From NCBI GenBank assembly GCA_937983055.1, contig CALJLA010000262.1:1-9075 (forward strand): DNA of 9,075 nt, read 5' to 3'. Below the pieces are notes generated by a model. It searched no databases, was not told the DNA's origin, and saw nothing but the letters and a program-made list of their open reading frames with translations. Shown here piece by piece: positions 1 through 7,565 of the stretch (the first letter of the stretch is position 1; every line of letters begins with the position of its first letter). Position numbers and translations under genes: made by a program. Source of the stretch: an uncultured Pseudomonadota bacterium (GTDB lineage Bacteria; Pseudomonadota; Gammaproteobacteria; Burkholderiales; Eutrophovitaceae).

Positions 1-1406
1 CCCTGCACGGTCTGGGTAAGGTGGTGCACCTGTGCCGGCTCGACGAGGCCGCCCAGGCACGCGCCATCGACGCCCTGAAGCGATTCGGCGAGCGGCTGCG
101 CGGTTTTCCGCCCTCCGCGGTGCGCGCGGTCGGCACCAACACGCTGAGAGCTGCGAAGAACGCCAGGCAGGTGCTGCCGCTGCTCGAAGCCGCGCTGGGT
201 TTCCCGATCGAGGTGGTGGCCGGCCGGGAGGAAGCGCGGCTCATCTACCTGGGGGTAGCGCACAGCCTGCCACCGAGCGCCAACAAGCGCCTGGTCGTCG
301 ATATCGGCGGCGGCTCGACCGAACTGATCATCGGTGCCGGTCACCAGCCGCACCGGCTGGAGAGCCTGTACATGGGCTGCGTGAGCTGGAGCCTGAGGTT
401 TTTCCCCGATGGCCGGCTGTCGAAGTCCGCCTTCAAGCAGGCGGAGCTGGCCGCGCGCATCGAGCTCGAGACCGTGCGCAAGCAGTTTTCCGCCAAGCAC
501 TGGCAGGAGGCGGTCGGCTCCTCCGGCACGGCGCGGGCGCTGGGCGACATCCTGGAAGCGTCGGGCTGGAGCGAATCGGGCATCACCCGCGACGGGCTCG
601 ATCGCCTGCGCAGCGCCCTGATCAAGGCCGGCAGCCTGGATCGCCTGTCGCTGCCCAGGCTGCGCGGCGATCGCGTGCCGGTGCTGGCGGGCGGTTTCAG
701 CATCATGTCGGCGATCTTTTCCGAGCTCAATGTGCAGCGCATGACCCTGGCGACCGGCGCCATGCGCCAGGGCATTCTCTGGGACATGATCGGTCGCGCG
801 CACCACAAGGATATGCGCGAGCAGACGGTGCACCAGTTCATGAAGCGCTATCACGTCGACGCCGAGCATGCCCACCGCGTGGAGCGGCTGGCGCTGCAGC
901 TGTTTCGCCAGATGGCGGACGGCTCCGCGCAGGACAATGCCTATGCGGAGCAATTGCTGCGATGGGCGGCGCGGCTGCATGAAATCGGGCTCGACGTCGC
1001 CCACAGCGGCTATCACAAGCACTCGGCCTACATTCTCGCCAACGCCGACATGCCGGGCTTCTCGAAAATGGAGCAGCAGCATCTGTCGGTGGTGGCGCTG
1101 GCCCATCGCGGGTCGCTCGACAAGCTCAAGGGCATCGTCTCCCCCGACCCGGACTGGACGCTGCTCATCGCTTTGCGCCTTGCGTCGCTGTTTCACCGCA
1201 GCCGCAGCGAGGTGAAGCTGCCGAAGATCCGCGCATCGCGACGCAAGAGAACCTACACCGTCGACCTCGATGCGCGCTGGCTCACCGCCAACGCCCTGAC
1301 GGCCGCCGAGCTGCGGTCCGAGATCAAGGGGTGGTCGAAGCTCGGCATCGAGCTCTCGGTGCCTCAGCTGGCGGAGGCGGAAGCCGCCGAAGCGATGGCC
1401 GACTGA
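1..1406 (+). CDS. ppx: Exopolyphosphatase, Ppx/GppA family (5' end outside window)
   Basis: Cytoplasmic enzyme that releases phosphate from the ends of polyphosphate chains; GppA paralogues act on pppGpp. The frame is open from base 3, so the GTG at 21 is probably internal and the N-terminal DLGSNS-type motif lies outside the window. Numbering from that GTG, I see GTNTLR (38-43), GREEARLI (68-75), the phosphate-binding DIGGGSTE (94-101), MGC (118-120), GSSGTAR (166-172), a region ending LAGG (222-225), and ATGAMRQG (244-251). The C-terminal HD-like domain has HEIG (320-323) and HSGYHKHSAY (328-337). This two-domain layout matches long proteobacterial Ppx, which is about 510 residues in E. coli; 467 are visible here. 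Close to the window start, the segment between VHL and RLDEAAQ is about seven residues shorter than in E. coli Ppx. The gene converges with the PII-like gene. Family certain; Ppx over GppA is likely but not proven. Confidence 0.93.
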   Translation, partial: LHGLGKVVHLCRLDEAAQARAIDALKRFGERLRGFPPSAVRAVGTNTLRAAKNARQVLPLLEAALGFPIEVVAGREEARLIYLGVAHSLPPSANKRLVVDIGGGSTELIIGAGHQPHRLESLYMGCVSWSLRFFPDGRLSKSAFKQAELAARIELETVRKQFSAKHWQEAVGSSGTARALGDILEASGWSESGITRDGLDRLRSALIKAGSLDRLSLPRLRGDRVPVLAGGFSIMSAIFSELNVQRMTLATGAMRQGILWDMIGRAHHKDMREQTVHQFMKRYHVDAEHAHRVERLALQLFRQMADGSAQDNAYAEQLLRWAARLHEIGLDVAHSGYHKHSAYILANADMPGFSKMEQQHLSVVALAHRGSLDKLKGIVSPDPDWTLLIALRLASLFHRSRSEVKLPKIRASRRKRTYTVDLDARWLTANALTAAELRSEIKGWSKLGIELSVPQLAEAEAAEAMAD

Positions 1407-1483
1407 GCCGGCGGTCGGTAGCCATACCATGCGTCGCCGCCCAAGCAACCCGAAGGTGTCAGGAAGCGTTTTGGTTACGGTCT

Positions 1484-1816
1484 TCACCTCGCATTCCTTG
1501 CTGAGTCATTAATTCTCAAGGCAATTAGCACTTCGCTCACATAGACCCAGCCTGATTCCGTCTGTCCGGTCCAACCGCAATCGCATATGAGACGAACAGC
1601 GGCATTCACAGCGTCGTCATCCACTACCAATTCGAGTTTCACTTCGGTGATAACGGGCTCAGCAAGCTCGATCGAGTAGTCCTGCTCCTGCGCATCCAGC
1701 GCGCGCAGGGTGCCCTTGACGTCGATAACCGTGATATTTCGATACCCGGCATCGCGCAGTGCGTGAACGACATCGGCGATCCTGTTCCTATGCACGAACG
1801 CCTTGATCTCCTTCAT
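1484..1816 (-). CDS. PII-like (GlnB-fold) protein linked to the metal-efflux operon
   Basis: A 110-residue protein that aligns with E. coli GlnB (112 residues) without gaps through about residue 104: MKEIKAF at the start, TVIDVKG at 29-35, EVKLELVVDDD at 58-68 and SGWVYV at 88-93. It should be a trimeric cytosolic PII fold. The usual ligand residues are mostly replaced at matching positions: Gln39 to Ala, Lys58 to Glu, Tyr51 (uridylylation) to Leu, Gly87 to Glu, Lys90 to Trp, Arg103 to Asn; Thr29 and Arg101 remain. It has a Cys-Asp-Cys at 78-80. Its ATG overlaps the czcA stop (ATGA) and follows a perfect Shine-Dalgarno inside czcA, so it is translated from the same message. Divergent PII proteins next to heavy-metal RND genes are a known group (PII-NG); a role in sensing or gating the pump is inference. 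It is probably not a classical nitrogen regulator. Confidence 0.85.
   Translation of the reverse strand: MKEIKAFVHRNRIADVVHALRDAGYRNITVIDVKGTLRALDAQEQDYSIELAEPVITEVKLELVVDDDAVNAAVRLICDCGWTGQTESGWVYVSEVLIALRINDSARNAR
1491..1503. repeat. 13-bp direct repeat, left copy (end of PII-like gene)
   Basis: GCATTCCTTGCTG, identical to 7966-7978 in the same orientation. This copy lies within the last codons of the PII-like gene. The match extends by TCAT at its right end if a two-base gap is allowed. Together the copies enclose the whole five-gene module. Confidence 0.7.
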
Positions 1817-4800
1817 GATTTGACCTCCTTGCGGGCTTCAACCCATTCGTACGCAACGGGCAGCAGCAGCAGCGTGAGCAGGGTAGAAGTCAGCAGTCCG
1901 CCGACCACAACCGTTGCCAGCGGCCGCTGCGTTTCCGCGCCGACGCCTTGCGACAGCAGCATCGGGATCAGTCCGAGAATCGCCACCGAAGCAGTCATCA
2001 GCACCGGCCGCAGGCGCAGCATGGCGCCTTTGCGCACGGCCAGACGCACGCTTTCCCCTCGCGCGCGAAGCGAGTTGAAGAACGACACCAACACGATGCC
2101 GTTCAGCATCGCCACGCCGAATACTGCGATGAAACCGATGGCCGAAGGTACGGACACATACTGTCCCGTGATCGCGAGTCCGAACACGCCGCCGATGACC
2201 GCGAACGGCACGTTGGCGATGATCAGCGCGGCATAAGTCGCGGAGTTGAACGCGGTGTAGAGCAGCAGAAAAATCAGCCCGATGGTGAGCGGCACGATTA
2301 TCGCCAGCCGCGCCATGGCGCGTTGCTGATTTTCGAAGGCGCCGCCCCACTCGATCCAGTAGCCTTCCGGAAGCTTGACTTCGCCGCGCACACGTTGCTC
2401 GGCTTCCCGAACGAAGCCGTCGACATCACGACCCTTGACATCCATTTGCAGCACCGCGTAGCGCTGAAGCTGTTCCCGACGCACAAAGGTGTAACCCTCC
2501 CCGGTTTCGATGTCGGCTACTTTCGACAGCGGCACCAGCGCGCCCTCCGCAGTGCGAATCGGAATGCGGGCAATTGAAGACAGATCATCGCGGAAAGGTT
2601 CGGCAAGGCGTACCGCAACATCGAATCGCCGGACACCGTCGATCAGGGCGCTGACCGCCTTGCCGCCGATGCCTGCCTGAACCACTTCGAGCACGTCGTC
2701 CGCGTTGATGCCGTAGCGTGCCGCTGCTTCCCGATTCACGCGAATGATGATCTGCGGCTTGCCCTTGTTCGCCTCCGCGGAAAGATCGGCGACGCCGGGA
2801 ACCCGCTCGAGCGACTCTTTCATGGCGGATGCCAGTCTGTCCAAGGTCGATAGATCGGGACCGTAAATTTTCAATGCCAGCGTTGCCCGCACGCCGGAGA
2901 TCAGCTCCTCCACGCGCATCTGAATCGGCTGGGTGGCACTCACGACGACCGTTGGAATGGCTTCTTCCAAAACCTCTTTCATGCGATCTGAAAGTGCCGG
3001 CATCGACATCGACTCCGGCCACTGCTGCGGAGCGGCCACGTCGATCAGCACTTCCATGTAGTTCACATCGGCGGTCTCCCCCTTCTCCGCGCGTCCGATC
3101 ATGGCCAGAACCGAGGTCGTCTGCGGAAACCTATCGCGCAGGACGCGGTTCATCTGTTCGGATACCCGGATGGACTCCTCCAGGGAACTGGACGGGATAC
3201 CGGTTACCCGGAACATGATCGCGCCTTCCTGCAGGTTCGGCATGAACTCCTTGCCGAGAAACGGGAACGCGGCGCTCGCGCAGATCAGCAGCAGCAATGC
3301 GGAAGCGACCACCTTGCGCTTGTTGTCCAGAGACCAGTCGAGGACGGGCCGGTACAGCCGCTTCGCCGCTGCAACCAACCAGGTGTCGCGCTCTTCCTTC
3401 GGGCGCAACATCAATGCCGACACAACCGGAACCACCGTCATCGTCAGCAGCAGGGATCCCGCCATTGCGAACGTGATTGCGTACGCCATCGGTTTGAACA
3501 GTTTGCCTTCCAACCCGGTCAGCGAGAACAGCGGGAGGAACACCACGATGATGATCAGAATCGCAAACGCGATCGGATTGATCACTTCGCGCGCGGCTTC
3601 CAGAATGACGCGTGTACGGTCGACAGCTTTGCCGGCATGGTGTGACAACAGGCGAAAGCTGTTCTCGACCATTACCACCGCACCGTCGACCATCATGCCG
3701 ATGCCGATCGCCAGTCCGGCGAGCGACATCAGATTGGCCGAAAGGCCGAAGCGTTCCATCAAAAAGAACGCGATCAGCATCGACAACGGCAGCGTTACGA
3801 TGACCACCAGCGCCGAACGCAATTCACCGAGAAAAAGGAACAGCACGATGGCGACTAGGATCGAGCCCTCGATCAACGCGCGCTCGGCGGTGGACAGGGC
3901 CTTATCCACGATGTCGGTCCGGTCGTACACCGGGTCGATCAAGACGCCGGCGGGCAGCGCCGACCGGGCCAGCGCCAGCTTGCTTTTGACCGAATCGACC
4001 ACGTTCTTGGCGTTCTCGTGGATGCGCGACAACGCCATGCCGAGCACGACTTCCTCGCCGTCCCGGGTTACCGCGCCGAAGCGGACTTCCGGCGACTCCT
4101 GGACTTCGGCGATATCGCGAATATAGATCGGCGTGCCGTCGCGCTCGGTTACCACGATGCTGCCGATGTCCGTCGAATTGCTGACCAGCCCGAGTCCTCG
4201 AACCAGATACTGCTCGCGCCCGAGATTCATGTACTGGCCGCCCACCTGGCGATTATTCGATGCCAGCGATTCCATCACGTCGCGGAAGCCAATTTCGTAC
4301 TTGATCAACCGGACAGGGTCAATCTGCACCTGGTACTGTTTTTCCTGACCACCCCAGCCGAGCACGTCATCTACGCCCGGCGCCGTGCGCAGGATAAGCC
4401 GGATGTTCCAGTCGTGAAGCGTGCGCAGATCCATGCCGGTCAGGCGTTCGTCCGCGGAATCGACGGTGTACCAGAACACCTGACCGAGACCGGAACTGTT
4501 CGGCCCGAGCTCGGGTTCTCCGTATCCTTCGGGAATGCGGCCTTTCGCTTCCTGCAGGCGCTCGGCGACAAGGCGTCGGGCAAAGTAGATCTCTATGTCG
4601 TCGTCAAAGTAAACGGCGACGTAAGACAGACCGAACAGCGACACCGAGCGAATCTGCTGTACGCCGGGCAGCCCCGCCATCGCCGATTCGATGGGAAAGG
4701 TCAGGAGTTGCTCGACATCTTCGGCGGCGAGGCCAGGAGACTCGGTGTAGATGTTGACCTGGTTCGGAGTGACGTCGGGAAAGGCATCCACCGGCACTTG

Positions 4801-4896
4801 AACGAATGCGCGAACGCCGACGAAGACGATAAACGCAAAGCCCACCAAAACTAGCACCTTGTAGCGCAAGGACAGCTCGATGATTCGTTCCAGCAT
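1813..4896 (-). CDS. czcA: CzcA/CusA-family heavy-metal RND efflux permease
   Basis: Inner-membrane proton/metal antiporter, the motor of the CzcCBA complex. The length of 1027 residues is normal for HME-RND pumps, with a transmembrane helix at about 12-31, two large periplasmic loops, and helix groups at about 341-547 and 863-1016. VPVDAFPDVTPNQV (34-47) is typical of this family. The helix 4 signature GIGMMVDGAVVMVEN (398-412) carries Asp404 and Glu411, but has Gly398 where CzcA has the Asp of its DFG. Compared with CusA, the methionine ligands at 573 and 672 correspond to Arg563 and Glu664; only Met614 corresponds to Met623. CusA Glu939 and Lys984 correspond to Leu931 and Val965. This argues for divalent cations rather than Cu(I)/Ag(I); the exact metal cannot be read. 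The start follows AGGGGA at good spacing, ten bases after czcB, and the end overlaps the PII-like start by ATGA. Confidence 0.95.
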   Translation of the reverse strand: MLERIIELSLRYKVLVLVGFAFIVFVGVRAFVQVPVDAFPDVTPNQVNIYTESPGLAAEDVEQLLTFPIESAMAGLPGVQQIRSVSLFGLSYVAVYFDDDIEIYFARRLVAERLQEAKGRIPEGYGEPELGPNSSGLGQVFWYTVDSADERLTGMDLRTLHDWNIRLILRTAPGVDDVLGWGGQEKQYQVQIDPVRLIKYEIGFRDVMESLASNNRQVGGQYMNLGREQYLVRGLGLVSNSTDIGSIVVTERDGTPIYIRDIAEVQESPEVRFGAVTRDGEEVVLGMALSRIHENAKNVVDSVKSKLALARSALPAGVLIDPVYDRTDIVDKALSTAERALIEGSILVAIVLFLFLGELRSALVVIVTLPLSMLIAFFLMERFGLSANLMSLAGLAIGIGMMVDGAVVMVENSFRLLSHHAGKAVDRTRVILEAAREVINPIAFAILIIIVVFLPLFSLTGLEGKLFKPMAYAITFAMAGSLLLTMTVVPVVSALMLRPKEERDTWLVAAAKRLYRPVLDWSLDNKRKVVASALLLLICASAAFPFLGKEFMPNLQEGAIMFRVTGIPSSSLEESIRVSEQMNRVLRDRFPQTTSVLAMIGRAEKGETADVNYMEVLIDVAAPQQWPESMSMPALSDRMKEVLEEAIPTVVVSATQPIQMRVEELISGVRATLALKIYGPDLSTLDRLASAMKESLERVPGVADLSAEANKGKPQIIIRVNREAAARYGINADDVLEVVQAGIGGKAVSALIDGVRRFDVAVRLAEPFRDDLSSIARIPIRTAEGALVPLSKVADIETGEGYTFVRREQLQRYAVLQMDVKGRDVDGFVREAEQRVRGEVKLPEGYWIEWGGAFENQQRAMARLAIIVPLTIGLIFLLLYTAFNSATYAALIIANVPFAVIGGVFGLAITGQYVSVPSAIGFIAVFGVAMLNGIVLVSFFNSLRARGESVRLAVRKGAMLRLRPVLMTASVAILGLIPMLLSQGVGAETQRPLATVVVGGLLTSTLLTLLLLPVAYEWVEARKEVKS
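1823..1830 (-). promoter_or_regulatory. Perfect Shine-Dalgarno for the PII-like gene, inside the czcA 3' end
   Basis: On the - strand AAGGAGGT lies six bases before the ATG of the PII-like gene. It fully matches the anti-Shine-Dalgarno of 16S rRNA and doubles as Lys-Glu-Val codons near the czcA C-terminus. It fixes the start of the PII-like gene and is the strongest ribosome site in the operon. Confidence 0.85.
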
Positions 4897-4901
4897 GGCT
4901 G

Positions 4902-4907
4902 TCCCCT
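4902..4907 (-). promoter_or_regulatory. Ribosome binding site of czcA
   Basis: AGGGGA on the - strand, five bases before the czcA ATG. Its first A is the last base of the czcB TGA stop, so termination on czcB delivers ribosomes next to the czcA start, consistent with coupling. Confidence 0.65.
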
Positions 4908-6157
4908 CAGTGCGCGTGACCTTCGCCCAGCGCGGACTTCAGCATCCGCGCCTTCAGGGCAAAGGTTCCTTCGGTGACCACCCGGTCCTCCGGGGAAAGT
5001 CCGCCCGTGATGACCAGCATTTCTCCAAGACGATCGCCGGTGTTTACCGCACGCACTTCGAACGCGCCGTGCTCCTGCACGAATACCGAGGTTTTGCCCT
5101 CGATCAGTGTGATCGCGTGGACCGGCAGCGCGATGACCTCGCGCTGTGTCGTCGTGTTAATCCGCGCGCTGGCGAACATCTGCGGCTTGAGCCTGCGTTC
5201 TTCGTTCGGGACCTCGATCCGCGCCTTGACCGTGCGCGTCTTCGCATCCATGACGTCGCTGACATAGGTCAGCTTTCCCCGGAACACTGTGTCCGGATAC
5301 GCGGCAACCTCGATTTCCGCGGCGCTGCCCGCTTTTACCCGTCCGAGGTCTTTCTCGTACAGGTCCGCTTCGATCCATAGCGTGGACAGGTCGGCGACGG
5401 TGAAAAGGGATTTCTCCGGATCCGCAAGTTCTCCGAGAATGGCGTGTTTCTCGATCACCGTGCCGGTAAACGGCGAACGCAACGAAAACATCGAAACCGC
5501 TTTGTCATCCGCCGCCGAACTTACGGTGACGCCAAGCATGCGCAAGCGGTCTTCGGCAGCATGGAACGCCGCCTGCGAGCGTTCGAATTCTCCCCGTACG
5601 CGCAGAAACTCCTTCTGCGCGATGATCTGTTCGGCATGGAGTTTCTCGGCGCGTTCATAGGCGGCGCGCGCGACACCGAGTTCGCTTCGAGCCTGCAGGT
5701 AGGCGGCATGCGCATCGCCGACATCGGAGCTGTCCAGCAGCGCGAGGGATTGACCGGTGCTCACCTGATCGCCCAGATTCGCCGTGACCTTAACGATGCG
5801 TGCAGGCACGCGCGGCGCAACATGCGCAAGACGGTCGCGGTTGGCTTCGATTACTGCCGTTAGCGTCACGACCTGGCTGACTTTTCGCGATTGAACGGTC
5901 TCGACGCGAATGCCTTCGTCCTGAATTTCCTGCGCGCTCAGCTTTACCGACTTGTCGCCTTCGTCACGCGAGACCTTAGTGAAGTTTTCGTCGTGGTCGG
6001 CGTGATTTTCGGTCTCGGACGGACCGGCGTGCCCGGCACGCGATTCGGCCGAGGTGGGCTTGGCATGTTCGCCCGATGGCGCGCCGGCGTCGCAAGCGCC
6101 GAGCGCGAGCAGGCACGCCAGTGCGAGCGTCTTGTGAGTCATGTTCGTCAAAGTCAT
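4907..6157 (-). CDS. czcB: CzcB-type periplasmic adaptor (membrane fusion) lipoprotein
   Basis: Periplasmic adaptor that joins the CzcA permease to the CzcC channel. I start it at 6157 (416 residues): this gives a short N-region, a hydrophobic stretch and the lipobox LGAC with Cys22. The frame stays open further upstream to 6391, but that part overlaps czcC and has no signal features. AGAAAG seven bases before the ATG is a weak ribosome site; ATG 6142 is the alternative start and has none. After the lipobox is a His/Asp/Glu-rich segment (about 31-58, including NHADHDE). Next come one lipoyl half (about 108-140), an alpha-helical hairpin (about 145-212), the second lipoyl half with SPFTGTVIEKHAILGE (228-243), a beta-barrel (about 255-335) and a membrane-proximal domain (about 336-410). 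The C-terminus ends GHAH, a possible extra metal ligand. It lies 43 bases after czcC and 10 bases before czcA. Confidence 0.93.
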   Translation of the reverse strand: MTLTNMTHKTLALACLLALGACDAGAPSGEHAKPTSAESRAGHAGPSETENHADHDENFTKVSRDEGDKSVKLSAQEIQDEGIRVETVQSRKVSQVVTLTAVIEANRDRLAHVAPRVPARIVKVTANLGDQVSTGQSLALLDSSDVGDAHAAYLQARSELGVARAAYERAEKLHAEQIIAQKEFLRVRGEFERSQAAFHAAEDRLRMLGVTVSSAADDKAVSMFSLRSPFTGTVIEKHAILGELADPEKSLFTVADLSTLWIEADLYEKDLGRVKAGSAAEIEVAAYPDTVFRGKLTYVSDVMDAKTRTVKARIEVPNEERRLKPQMFASARINTTTQREVIALPVHAITLIEGKTSVFVQEHGAFEVRAVNTGDRLGEMLVITGGLSPEDRVVTEGTFALKARMLKSALGEGHAH

Positions 6158-6200
6158 CGTTTCGCTTTCTGAGTTTGTGCTGCGGTCCGGTCGGTCGCGC

Positions 6201-7487
6201 TCAGCGTGACTGTGCCTCGCCGGACCATCCGGCGATTTCTTCCAATTCGATCCGCGTGATTTCATGATCGAGAATGGCGTCGAGAATGTCGCGCCGGGCA
6301 TCCACGACCTGGCGGGCGGCGAGGAGCAGCTCGGAGATCGATATCTCGCCGCGTTGATAGGAGACCCGCGCCAATCGCATGTTTTCGTCAAGTCTTGGCA
6401 AAACGACCTCGTTCAGGCGCTGCAGTCGGGCGGCCAGCTTCGACAGCTGCTCCCAGCGCGCTGTGATCCCGGCGCGGACGTCTCGCCCGACCGCCTGGCG
6501 TTCGATGCGGGTTTTCGACAGATCTGCATAGGCGCGGCCGATGCCTTCCGCATTGCGCCTGAACAACGGTAGCGGCAGCGAAAAAGTCAGCCCGGTGATC
6601 GTTTCACGCGTATCCGAAGGACCTTCACGCGTGGTCATCAGCCCGACGGTCAAATCCGGGTAACGCGCAGCGCGTTCCAATTCCAGGCGGCTGCGGTCTG
6701 CATCCTCGCGATGGGCGAGCGCCAGCAATGCAGGGCGCGATTGCCCGGATTCGACCAGTTCCTGAAGCGTGTATTGGAGTGGCGCCGCGTCGAGCGCACC
6801 CGCGGCCTCGGGCACGACCGGCGCAGGCAACTGAAGCAGCCTCGACAAATCGCTACGGGATCGGACCAGGTCTTCGCGCAGCCGGTCAAGTTGATTGCGC
6901 ATGCGGCCCACCTCGACTTCCGCCAGGTTGCCGTCGAGCCGGGTTTCTTCGCCCGCGGCGACTCGGCTGTTGACGATGGCGGCCCATCGTTCGATCAGGG
7001 CCAGCGCTTCCTGCTCGGCGACAAGCCGGGTTTGCAGCGCCTGGACCTGAACAAACCGCAATTCGACCTCAGCCCGCAGCGTGCGACGAAGCGACAGGAT
7101 CGATGCGCGCTGGGCTGCCAGATCGCTTTCGGCCGCGGACTGACGCAATCCCTGCTGGCCGGCCAGCTCTATCGGCTGTTCGATGCCCAAAGTCCATTCG
7201 CCGTTGGTTGTTCCCGGCGCACGGCGCCGTGACAGCTCTGTGAACAGCGCGGGGTTGTTGTAGAGCAGCGACTTGGCGTCCTGACGACGGCCTTCGATAG
7301 CGTCGATCTCCGCCGAGGCTTGCCGTAACTCCGGGTTGTAGTTCTCCGCCAGCGTCTGGGCTTGCTCAAGGGTGAGCGTTAGCGACTCCGCGCGACCAAT
7401 GGAGGCCGCCGTCAGGAGAAACAGAACAAGCAGGGCAGCCCGGCCGCCTGACCGGCGTCCGGACCCAAAGCAATACAGTGGTTCCAT
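6201..7487 (-). CDS. czcC: CzcC-type outer-membrane efflux channel (TolC/OEP family)
   Basis: Outer-membrane factor that gives the CzcBA pump its exit duct. The protein has 428 residues, the usual size for CzcC. It begins with an Arg-rich N-region and a hydrophobic core (about 17-29), with likely signal peptidase I cleavage after GRA at 31-33. There is no lipobox. The mature protein starts LTLTLEQAQTLAENYNPEL, the standard opening of outer-membrane efflux repeats. Further family features are NNPALFTELSRRRAPG at 77-92 and EWTLGIEQPIELAGQQGLR at 97-115. Two helical repeats (about 36-215 and 235-420) surround the turn to FSLPLPLFRRN and end in the long helix ISISELLLAARQVVDARRD. ATG 7487 is the only in-frame start close to the signal peptide; its ribosome site is poor. 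A GC-rich stem-loop lies about 35 bases upstream. Confidence 0.93.
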   Translation of the reverse strand: MEPLYCFGSGRRSGGRAALLVLFLLTAASIGRAESLTLTLEQAQTLAENYNPELRQASAEIDAIEGRRQDAKSLLYNNPALFTELSRRRAPGTTNGEWTLGIEQPIELAGQQGLRQSAAESDLAAQRASILSLRRTLRAEVELRFVQVQALQTRLVAEQEALALIERWAAIVNSRVAAGEETRLDGNLAEVEVGRMRNQLDRLREDLVRSRSDLSRLLQLPAPVVPEAAGALDAAPLQYTLQELVESGQSRPALLALAHREDADRSRLELERAARYPDLTVGLMTTREGPSDTRETITGLTFSLPLPLFRRNAEGIGRAYADLSKTRIERQAVGRDVRAGITARWEQLSKLAARLQRLNEVVLPRLDENMRLARVSYQRGEISISELLLAARQVVDARRDILDAILDHEITRIELEEIAGWSGEAQSR

Positions 7488-7522
7488 GAGTTGTCCGCAT
7501 GAACGTGAGTCATAAAGGCTGG

Positions 7523-7549
7523 CGCACGGCCGCCGCGGCGGCGCGTGCG
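7523..7549 (-). other. GC-rich stem-loop between the CzcI-like gene and czcC
   Basis: The 14-base perfect palindrome GCCGCCGCGGCGGC (7529-7542) is extended on both sides by CGCACG (7523-7528) and CGTGCG (7544-7549), with one unpaired G at 7543. In RNA this is a very stable hairpin in the 78-base gap. No run of T follows it on either strand, so it does not look like an intrinsic terminator. A role in mRNA processing, stability or in setting the czcC level is possible but inferred. Confidence 0.6.
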
Positions 7550-7565
7550 AACCAAGCTCAAAAGC

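Noticed and set aside
32..982. Open frame of 316 codons overlapping ppx on the same strand
   Set aside because: Its Arg/Ala/Gly-rich composition is typical of a shifted frame in GC-rich DNA, and ppx explains the stretch fully.
1410..1441. Imperfect inverted repeat (GGCGG with CCGCC, inner GGTA with TACC) between ppx and the PII-like gene, considered as a bidirectional terminator
   Set aside because: The stems are short, separated by an unequal internal loop, and no T-tract follows on either strand.
3101..4126. Long open frame of 341 codons on the + strand opposite czcA
   Set aside because: It is antisense to a clear RND permease, has no recognisable domain and is expected from GC-rich codon bias. 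The same holds for the + strand frame at 4018-4854.
6158..6391. N-terminal extension of the CzcB frame
   Set aside because: These 78 codons overlap the end of czcC in another frame and would place the signal peptide and lipobox inside the protein. ATG 6157 gives a normal lipoprotein.
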